Source: Zoogloeaceae bacterium
GTDB taxonomy: Bacteria > Pseudomonadota > Gammaproteobacteria > Burkholderiales > Rhodocyclaceae
Reading direction: 5' to 3'
Assembly (NCBI GenBank): GCA_031277315.1
Contig: JAITMP010000011.1
Span: 1-58,780, forward strand
Length of the DNA stretch: 58,780 nucleotides
The notes beneath the pieces were generated by a model. It searched no databases, was not told where the DNA came from, and saw nothing but the letters and a program-made list of their open reading frames with translations. This document shows, piece after piece, positions 53,260-58,780 of this stretch (position 1 is the first letter of the stretch; every line of letters begins with the position of its first letter). A program made the position numbers and the translations under genes.

Positions 53260-53702
53260 GCCCTCTCTCCCGCTTTGCGGGAGAGGGTATCAGCGACGTA
53301 GGCTGGGATGAAGTGAAACGGAATCCCAGCATGCCGAAGCTGGGTTTCGCTGCGCTCAACCCAGCCTACTCCTCTCTCCCGCAAGCGGGCGGGGGGAGAC
53401 AAATAAGCGTCCCTCTCCAGCTTTGCGGGAGAGGGATTGAGGGAGAGGGTAGCATCAAGGTTGTCATTCTGCGCGAAGCGAAGCGGAGTCGCAGAATCTA
53501 TCCGCTGCATGGATTCCGCGACTGCGCGCGGAATGACATGAAGGCCGTTGTGCGGGGCCACCGCCGCATGCCCTCTCTCCCGGCCTCTCTCCCGGCCTCT
53601 CTCCCGCAAGCGGGAGAGGGTATCAGCGACGTAGGCTGAGATGGAGTGAAACGGAATCCCAGCATGCCGAAGCTGGGTTTCGCTGCGCTCAACCCAGCCT
53701 AC
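53260..53702. repeat. repeat block with two REP units and CTCTCCC palindromes
   Basis: CTCTCCCGCTTTGCGGGAGAG lies at 53266-53288. A REP unit (72 bp) spans 53298-53369. Related CTCTCCCGCAAGCGGG and CTCCAGCTTTGCGGGAGAG elements follow at 53370-53455, and a CGCGAAGCGAAGCGGAGTCGC element at 53471-53535. Three tandem GGCCTCTCTCCC copies ending in CCGCAAGCGGGAGAG occupy 53571-53620. A second REP unit in the same orientation spans 53631-53702. Both REP units are preceded by the same 15-base string TATCAGCGACGTAGG, so palindrome plus REP was duplicated as a block. Confidence 0.9.
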
Positions 53703-53868
53703 TCCTGCGGTAGATGGCCGGAATGGGGCCAACGAAAGAAGGCGCGACGCATCGCAGCCAAACAAGGCGATTGACGTGGCGCGCGAGGTGGTGGTCTACT
53801 TGCGGGTTGATGCCGTTGCGCTTGAAAATCCATGCGAACCCGCCCGCTTCTTGCGTATCTCCGCTCAT
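53689..53868 (-). CDS. possible small open frame ending in a repeat
   Basis: This frame of 59 codons (MSGDTQEAGGFAWIFKRNGINPQVDHHLARHVNRL...) has plausible residue composition and stops inside the REP unit ending at 53702, so it may be the stump of a gene truncated by the repeat. GGA is directly at the ATG, too close for a good ribosome site. I do not recognise it. The rest of 53703-53972 shows nothing further that I can support. Confidence 0.25.
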   Translation of the reverse strand: MSGDTQEAGGFAWIFKRNGINPQVDHHLARHVNRLVWLRCVAPSFVGPIPAIYRRSRLG

Positions 53869-53972
53869 TCCTTGCGTATCCCGGTTTTGGAGGCGTCATC
53901 AGCCTGGCGTGGTTTCTGTTATTGACTATCATGGCCTTCCCGAATTGGTTTTAGCTTTCCCTTTTCCACCCC

Positions 53973-55391
53973 ATGCGTTTTCTCCGGCACACGACGACAT
54001 TTGACGATCTGGTCGCGCGGTATGGCGACCGGTACCGATGGATCGCGCTCATCATCATCGGCATCGGCACCGTGGCCGGCGTGCTCAGCACGTCGAGCTT
54101 CAATGTCGCGGTGCCGGCGCTGACGCGGCATTTCGGCCTCGGTCAGGATCAGGTGCAGTGGGCGATCACCGGCTTCATGGCGGCCATGACGGTGGGTATG
54201 CTGCCGACATCCTGGCTGCTCGACCGGCTTGGCTTCCGCGTGGTTTTTCTTCTGGCGCTGGCGGTGTTGCTGCTGGCCAGCATCGGCGGTTTTCTGGCGA
54301 CGAGTTTTCCGCTGGTGGTGGCCGCCCGCGTTCTGCAGGGGATGGCCGCCGGCGTCCTGCAGCCGATGGGCATGCTGGCCCTGATGCGCTTGTTCCCGCT
54401 CAACATGCAGGGGCGGGCTTCCGGCATTCTGACGTTCAGCATCGCCTTGACGCCGGCCATCGCGCCGGCGCTGGCCGGCATGCTGCTCGACCGCTTCGGC
54501 TGGGAATCCATTTTCCTGCTCGGCCTGCCTTTCGGCTTTGTTGCGCTGATCGCCGCGTTCTACCTGCTGCCGCTGCCGCGCGACATACAGGAAAAACCGT
54601 TCGACTGGCTCGGCGTGATCTGGCTGGTGCTGATGACGTTGTCGCTCATCGAGGGCGTATCCAGTCTGCAACACAGCGGTTTGCTCGCGCCCTGGACGCT
54701 CGGCCACGGCGTCGTGGTGATCGCCGCCTTGCTCCTTTTTCTCCGCCATGCGCGGCGGCGCCCCGAGCCGATCATCAATCCCGGCCTGTTCGGGCAGCGC
54801 ACTTTCTCGATGGGCGCCATCGTCGCTTTCGCCTATGGCTTCGGGCTGTTCGGCTCGACATATCTGGTGCCGGTGTTTCTGCAAAACGCGCTCGCCTATC
54901 CAGCGTCGGCGGCGGGCATGGCGCTGCTGCCGGCGGGCATCGCGCTCGTTCTCACCCTGCCGCTGGCGGGGCGCATGGCCGACCGTTATCCGCCCAAGCG
55001 GGTGACGCTGGCCGGCCTCATCATCCTCGGTGCGTCTTTTGTCGCCTTCGCCGTGCTCGGCGGCGGCATCCGTTATGGCGAAATCATTGCCGCCACCGTG
55101 GTCGGGCGCATCGGCCTCGGCCTCATCCTGCCGGCGCTGAATCTGGCCACGCTGCGCCATCTGGCGCCGCATCAACTCGGCCAGTCTTCCGTCATCATCA
55201 GCTATGCCCGCCAGCTTGGCGGCGTGATGGGCGTGGCCGTCACCGCCGTGTTCGTCGAATGGCGGGAGACGGTCTACGGCAATGCCGCGCCGGGCGTCTA
55301 TTCCGCGTATGTGCAGGGCTTCATCCTGCTGGCCTTCGTTTTCGTGCTCGCAGCGCTGGCGGCTTCGCAGATGAAAACGACGCGGCCCTGA
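53973..55391 (+). CDS. DHA2-family MFS transporter (EmrB/QacA-like)
   Basis: This 472-residue protein has 13-14 hydrophobic helices. Motif A is present in degenerate form (SWLLDRLGFRVVF), and the motif C-like segment GILTFSIALTPAIAPALAGMLLDRFGWESIFLLGLPFG is typical of drug:H+ antiporters of the DHA2 group. The N-terminus (DDLVARYGDRYRWIALIIIGIGTVAGVLSTSSFNVAVPALTRHFGLGQDQVQWAITGFMAAMTVGML) is the EmrB pattern. It lacks an adjacent EmrA-type membrane fusion protein, so it probably acts alone in the inner membrane. It converges with uvrD, with 23 bases between the stops. Confidence 0.9.
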   Translation: MRFLRHTTTFDDLVARYGDRYRWIALIIIGIGTVAGVLSTSSFNVAVPALTRHFGLGQDQVQWAITGFMAAMTVGMLPTSWLLDRLGFRVVFLLALAVLLLASIGGFLATSFPLVVAARVLQGMAAGVLQPMGMLALMRLFPLNMQGRASGILTFSIALTPAIAPALAGMLLDRFGWESIFLLGLPFGFVALIAAFYLLPLPRDIQEKPFDWLGVIWLVLMTLSLIEGVSSLQHSGLLAPWTLGHGVVVIAALLLFLRHARRRPEPIINPGLFGQRTFSMGAIVAFAYGFGLFGSTYLVPVFLQNALAYPASAAGMALLPAGIALVLTLPLAGRMADRYPPKRVTLAGLIILGASFVAFAVLGGGIRYGEIIAATVVGRIGLGLILPALNLATLRHLAPHQLGQSSVIISYARQLGGVMGVAVTAVFVEWRETVYGNAAPGVYSAYVQGFILLAFVFVLAALAASQMKTTRP

Positions 55392-55414
55392 TATGAAAAC
55401 GAAGCGGCGCCGAC

Positions 55415-57622
55415 TTAAAGCGGCGTCAGCTTGGCGTATTGGAGCGACAGCCACTTTCTGCCGCTGCTGAAATTGACTTGCACGCGGGTATCGCTGCCGC
55501 CGCCTTCGGTGGCGATGATGACGCCGACGCCGAACTTGGCATGCTCGACGTTCTGGCCGATGCGCAAGCCGCCGTCGATGGATGTTGATGTCGCGCCGCG
55601 TTGCGCGCTCTGCGTGCGCTCCATGCTCCGCGCATCTTGATGTTGCGCGGCGCGGCGCGGCGCGGAAAAAGCCAGTCCTGGCGGCAGGGCGCCGCCGTAG
55701 CCGCGCGCCAGTTTCGGCGTCAGCCATTTCAGCAGTTCGGCGGGAATCTCGTCGAAGAAACGCGAGGGCAGGTTGTAGCGCGTCTGGCCGTGCAGCATGC
55801 GCGTCTGCGCATGGCTCAGATACAAACGCTGTCTGGCGCGGGTGACGGCAACGTACATCAGGCGGCGTTCTTCCTCCAGCCCCTTCTCCTCCAGCACGGC
55901 GTTCTCATGCGGGAACAGCCCTTCTTCAAGACCGCTGATGAAAACGGCATCGAACTCCAGCCCCTTGGCCGAGTGCACGGTCATCAACTGCAAGGCGTCG
56001 TCGCCCTCGCCGGCCTGATGCTCGCCGGCTTCGAGCGAAGCGTGGGCGAGAAAAGACGCCAGATCGCCGGAAATTTCGCCGTCATCATTGGCCGTGGCGT
56101 CGACATTGCCGGCTTCGGCGACGAAGTTTTCCGCTGCGCCCACCAGTTCGTCGAGGTTGGCGAGGCGATCCTGTCCTTCCTTCTCGTTCTGATAGTGGAC
56201 GCGCAAGCCGGACAACGCCAGCGTCTGCTCGACCGTCTCCGGCAAGGTCAGCCCGTCGCTGGCAGCCCGCAACTGGTCGACCAGCGCGGCGAAGGCGGCA
56301 GTCTTGCCGCCCTGTTTCGCCGCTTGATACAGGCTGATGCCGCCCGCTTTCGCCGCGTCCTGCGTTTGTTCGACGCTGCGCGCCCCCAGTCCGCGCGCCG
56401 GAAAATTCACCACGCGCAGAAACGCACCGTCGTCGTCCGGGTTGGCGATCAGGCGCAGATAGGCGAGCGCGTGCTTCACCTCCTGCCGCTCGAAAAAACG
56501 CAGCCCGCCATACACGCGATACGGCAGGCCGGCGGAAAACAGCGCGTGTTCGAGCACGCGTGATTGCGCGTTGGCGCGGTAGAGCAGGGCGATTTCGCGC
56601 CGCGCCATGCCCTCGGCGGCGAGGGCGCGGATTTCCTCGACGATCCAGCGCGCCTCCTCGGTGTCGTTGACCGCCTCATAAACGCGAATCGGCTCGCCCG
56701 AGCCGGCGTCGGTCCACAAATTCTTGCCCAGCCGCGCCGCGTTGTTTTTGATGATGGCATTCGCGGCGTCGAGAATGTTGCCGTGCGAGCGATAGTTCTG
56801 TTCCAGGCGGATCACCTCGCTCACCCTGAACTCGCGCTCGAAGTCGCGCATGTTGCCGATCTGCGCGCCGCGAAAAGCGTAGATCGACTGATCGTCGTCG
56901 CCGACGCAGAACAGGCAGGCGCCGCCGCCGGCGAGCAGCTTCAGCCAGCGGTACTGCAACACGTTGGTGTCCTGAAACTCGTCCACCAGAATATGCCGAA
57001 AGCGGTTTTGATAGTGCTGACGGATCGGCTCATTGCGCTGCAGAAGCTCGTAAGCGCGCAGCAGCAGTTCGGCGAAATCCGCCACGCCCTCGCGCTGGCA
57101 CTGCGTCTCGTATTCGCGGTACAGCTCGACGCGCCGCCGCGTGTGCGCGTCCCACGCCTCGACCGCGTCCGGCCTCAGCCCGGCCTCTTTCTGCGCATTG
57201 ATGAAATGGGCCAGTTCCCGTGGCGGAAACTTCTCGTCATCGACGTTGAGCGCCTTCATGAGCCGCTTGATCGCCGCCAGCTGATCCGCCGAATCGAGTA
57301 TCTGAAATGACTGCGGCAGACCGGCGTCGCGGTGATGCGCGCGCAGCATGCGGTTGCACAAGCCGTGAAAAGTGCCGATCCACATGCCGCGCGTATTGAT
57401 CGGCAGCATGGCCGAGAGCCGCGTCGTCATCTCCCGCGCCGCCTTGTTGGTGAAGGTGACGGCGAGAATGCCGTGCGGCCCCGTCTGGCCGGTCTGGATC
57501 AGCCAGGCAATGCGCGTGGTCAGCACCCGCGTCTTGCCCGAACCGGCCCCGGCCAGAATCAAGGCGTGTTGCGGCGGCAGGGTAACGGCGGCGTGCTGGG
57601 GCGGGTTAAGACCGTGAAGCAT
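55415..57622 (-). CDS. uvrD: UvrD/PcrA-type DNA helicase II
   Basis: This 735-residue SF1 helicase has Walker A AGAGSGKTRVLTTRIAWL (about residues 29-46), TFTNKAAREM, motif II ILVDEFQDTNVLQYRWL, motif III GDDDQSIYAFRGA, QNYRSHGNILDAAN, motif V LMTVHSAKGLEFDAVFISGLEEGLFPHE and motif VI MYVAVTRARQRLYLSHA. The C-terminus ends in a tudor-like RNA-polymerase-binding domain (GQNVEHAKFGVGVIIATEGGGSDTRVQVNFSSGRKWLSLQYAKLTPL). It acts in nucleotide excision and mismatch repair and removes stalled polymerases. The start at 57622 fits the family (NPPQHAAV). Confidence 0.96.
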   Translation of the reverse strand: MLHGLNPPQHAAVTLPPQHALILAGAGSGKTRVLTTRIAWLIQTGQTGPHGILAVTFTNKAAREMTTRLSAMLPINTRGMWIGTFHGLCNRMLRAHHRDAGLPQSFQILDSADQLAAIKRLMKALNVDDEKFPPRELAHFINAQKEAGLRPDAVEAWDAHTRRRVELYREYETQCQREGVADFAELLLRAYELLQRNEPIRQHYQNRFRHILVDEFQDTNVLQYRWLKLLAGGGACLFCVGDDDQSIYAFRGAQIGNMRDFEREFRVSEVIRLEQNYRSHGNILDAANAIIKNNAARLGKNLWTDAGSGEPIRVYEAVNDTEEARWIVEEIRALAAEGMARREIALLYRANAQSRVLEHALFSAGLPYRVYGGLRFFERQEVKHALAYLRLIANPDDDGAFLRVVNFPARGLGARSVEQTQDAAKAGGISLYQAAKQGGKTAAFAALVDQLRAASDGLTLPETVEQTLALSGLRVHYQNEKEGQDRLANLDELVGAAENFVAEAGNVDATANDDGEISGDLASFLAHASLEAGEHQAGEGDDALQLMTVHSAKGLEFDAVFISGLEEGLFPHENAVLEEKGLEEERRLMYVAVTRARQRLYLSHAQTRMLHGQTRYNLPSRFFDEIPAELLKWLTPKLARGYGGALPPGLAFSAPRRAAQHQDARSMERTQSAQRGATSTSIDGGLRIGQNVEHAKFGVGVIIATEGGGSDTRVQVNFSSGRKWLSLQYAKLTPL

Positions 57623-57981
57623 GGCGGGTATCGGGCGGGGTCGAAAATCGGCCCCGGATTATAGCCTCCCGCCGGGGGCAATTTCCCCTTCCCGGCGCGG
57701 CGCGGCTTTCCCGCCGCCGCTATCCGCAGCGAGCGCCCGCCCGCCTTTTCCGGTACCCGGACAGGAAGGGTGAAATGTTTGTATTGCAACGCAACATTTT
57801 ATTGAACTAAACTCGAAAAATACTTATCAAACAAGAGGAAGTTAGTTAGAATGAAGATGCTGCCATGCAACATCACCGTGCGTCATAAAGGGTCATGTCT
57901 AGCGTCATATTTGTAACCGCGCCTCGCAAACTAACGGGAGCGGAAGGCGAACCGAGACACGTGGTTGGAAAGGAGGACATC
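57623..57981. other. intergenic region with a possible 21-codon leader frame
   Basis: Between uvrD and the small gene at 57982 the sequence changes to AT-rich at 57770-57900, probably the rightward promoter. A mini frame at 57851-57916 (MKMLPCNITVRHKGSCLASYL) follows AAGAGGAAG at 9 bases and could be a leader peptide, but this is weak. Direct repeats of CGTCATA occur at 57882 and 57902. No larger gene is supported. Confidence 0.3.
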
Positions 57982-58353
57982 ATGAACACGAAGCACAACG
58001 TCATGCCCGTAGTCCGTGAAACCGATGCCCGGAAAACCCGCGCACGGAGTCCGCTGATCCTGCGCTGGGCGACGCGCAAAACCGGTATCCCCGAAGCCCG
58101 CGCCGAAGAACTCTGGCGCGAAGCCTGCCATCACGCCGCCAAAGCCACCGGCCAGGTCGGCACCTCCGAATACTGGGAAGCCGCCGAAACCCGGCTCTAC
58201 AAGCTCATCGAGCGGGAAAGACAGAACTGCCTGCCGACGCCCGAACTCAGCCCGTGGGTGCGCCTGCAATCACGCATCGCCCACCTGCCCCTGCTTGCCG
58301 CCGAAGGCTGGTCCGTCGCCCTCGCCCGCCTGCTGTCCACCCGAGCGTCGTAA
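57982..58353 (+). CDS. small cytosolic protein, function unknown
   Basis: The ATG at 57982 follows a strong AAAGGAGG with 5-6 base spacing and gives 123 residues; upstream in-frame ATG at 57895 has no ribosome site. The sequence is rich in Arg, Glu and Trp: TRARSPLILRWATRKTGIPEARAEELWREACHHAAKATGQVGTSEYWEAAETRLYKLIERERQ. It is predicted mostly helical with no signal peptide or membrane segment. It ends in a hydrophobic helix (AHLPLLAAEGWSVALARLLSTRAS). I do not recognise the family; neighbours give no functional clue. The strong ribosome site argues that it is expressed. Confidence 0.75.
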   Translation: MNTKHNVMPVVRETDARKTRARSPLILRWATRKTGIPEARAEELWREACHHAAKATGQVGTSEYWEAAETRLYKLIERERQNCLPTPELSPWVRLQSRIAHLPLLAAEGWSVALARLLSTRAS

Positions 58354-58395
58354 TTCCGCGCTTTCGGAGCGCAACCCCGCAAACTTCTTCCACGC

Positions 58396-58780
58396 TTTTC
58401 CCCTCTCCCTCAATCCCCCCGATCAAGTCGGGAGGGGCCGGGGGAGAGGGCATGCGGCGGTAGGCTGGGTTGAGCGCAGCGAAACCCAGCTTCGGCATGC
58501 TGGGATTCCACTTCGTTCCATCCCAGCCTACGTTCCTGCGAGCAAATCGTTGTCATTCCCGCGAAAGCGGGAATCCATACAGCGGTGGATTCTGCGACTA
58601 CGCTTCGCTCCGCGCAGAATGACAACCCTGACGCTCCCCTCGCCCGCTTGCGGGAAAGGGACGGGGTTTGTGAAGCCCTCCCCTTCAAGGGGAGGGTTTG
58701 GGTGGGGATGGGGTTCAATGAATCCCGCAACCCATCCCCATCCCGGCCTTCCCCTTGAAGGGGAAGGAGAAAATCTCTCC
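58396..58780. repeat. mosaic repeat block at the right edge
   Basis: In order: a CTCCC...GGGAGAGGGC element (58396-58451), a 72-bp REP unit (58460-58531), a GTCATTCCCGC palindrome (58552-58575), the CGCTTCGCTCCGCGCAGAATGAC element (58595-58623), a CCCGCTTGCGGGAAAG palindrome (58645), and the long mosaic element from 58681 to the window end. The last element is nearly identical for about 85 bp to 34689-34775. The block appears to continue beyond the window. No gene is supported. Confidence 0.9.

Noticed and set aside
53832-53954. 41-codon rightward frame with a hydrophobic C-terminal half (MRTRPLLAYL...)
   Set aside because: No ribosome site, overlaps another weak frame on the opposite strand and has no recognisable family.
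1-58780. tRNA, rRNA, tmRNA or riboswitch genes
   Set aside because: I scanned the gaps by eye for cloverleaf-type ends and known conserved cores and found none; a covariance-model search would be decisive.

Overview
The window looks like chromosomal DNA of a GC-rich betaproteobacterium, most likely of the Rhodocyclales/Sterolibacterium type. This is inferred from the protein style, from gene neighbourhoods (divergent metG/apbC, divergent pmbA/darP, thyA-folA, rubrerythrin - Fe-S oxidoreductase - DUF3501), from abundant multihaem cytochromes, and from dispersed 72-bp palindromic repeats. No rRNA, tRNA, CRISPR array, integrase or prophage was recognised.

Layout. 1-4.1 kb: a truncated MFS exporter, a small secreted protein, an enoyl-CoA hydratase, and lptA-lptC-kdsD for LPS transport and Kdo synthesis (kdsC and lptB are not in their usual places). 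4.3-15.9 kb: one leftward MSHA-type pilus/type II secretion-like operon (secretin MshL, ATPase MshE, platform MshG, MshI/J/K-like proteins, three prepilin-like proteins). One of the prepilins is an 854-residue protein whose C-terminal third resembles an L-type lectin. 16-19.4 kb: yggX, a GNAT acetyltransferase, an Atm1-type ABC exporter, dgkA. 19.5-20.95 kb: a REP-associated tyrosine transposase (RAYT) between two repeat arrays.

21-31.5 kb is the most distinctive region: two adjacent leftward extracellular-electron-transfer modules. The upstream module has a monohaem cytochrome, a decahaem MtrA-type cytochrome, an MtrB/PioB-type porin, and a CbcL-like membrane protein that fuses nine c-type haem sites to a cytochrome b domain. 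The second module has two more monohaem cytochromes and a second MtrA/MtrB pair. The reading is that quinol electrons enter at the CbcL-like protein, pass through monohaem shuttles, and cross the outer membrane through MtrA/MtrB (or the reverse flow). No MtrC/OmcA-type surface cytochrome is present. Each module is preceded by a palindrome of the FNR/Anr type with the same arms (TTGAT-N4-GTCAA), so oxygen-responsive control is plausible. All three monohaem cytochromes lack a plausible distal Met and share a His at the ligand position.

31.8-47.98 kb is mainly housekeeping: pmbA, darP, mogA, an M17 aminopeptidase, thyA-folA, a large basic amino-acid decarboxylase, dcd, apbC, metG, acyP, then oxyR followed by a rubrerythrin lacking a rubredoxin domain, an Fe-S oxidoreductase and DUF3501 (a likely peroxide/redox stress group). 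48-49.6 kb is a small accessory patch: vapBC, a repeat-truncated vapC remnant and a possible small orphan protein. 49.7-58.35 kb: dnaE, a DHA2-type MFS transporter, uvrD and an unknown small protein. Gaps larger than 300 bp are largely filled by several repeat families: the 72-bp GTAGGCTGGG...CCCAGCCTAC unit, CTCTCCCGC...GCGGGAGAG palindromes, GTCATTCCCGC...GCGGGAATGAC palindromes, and a longer mosaic element.
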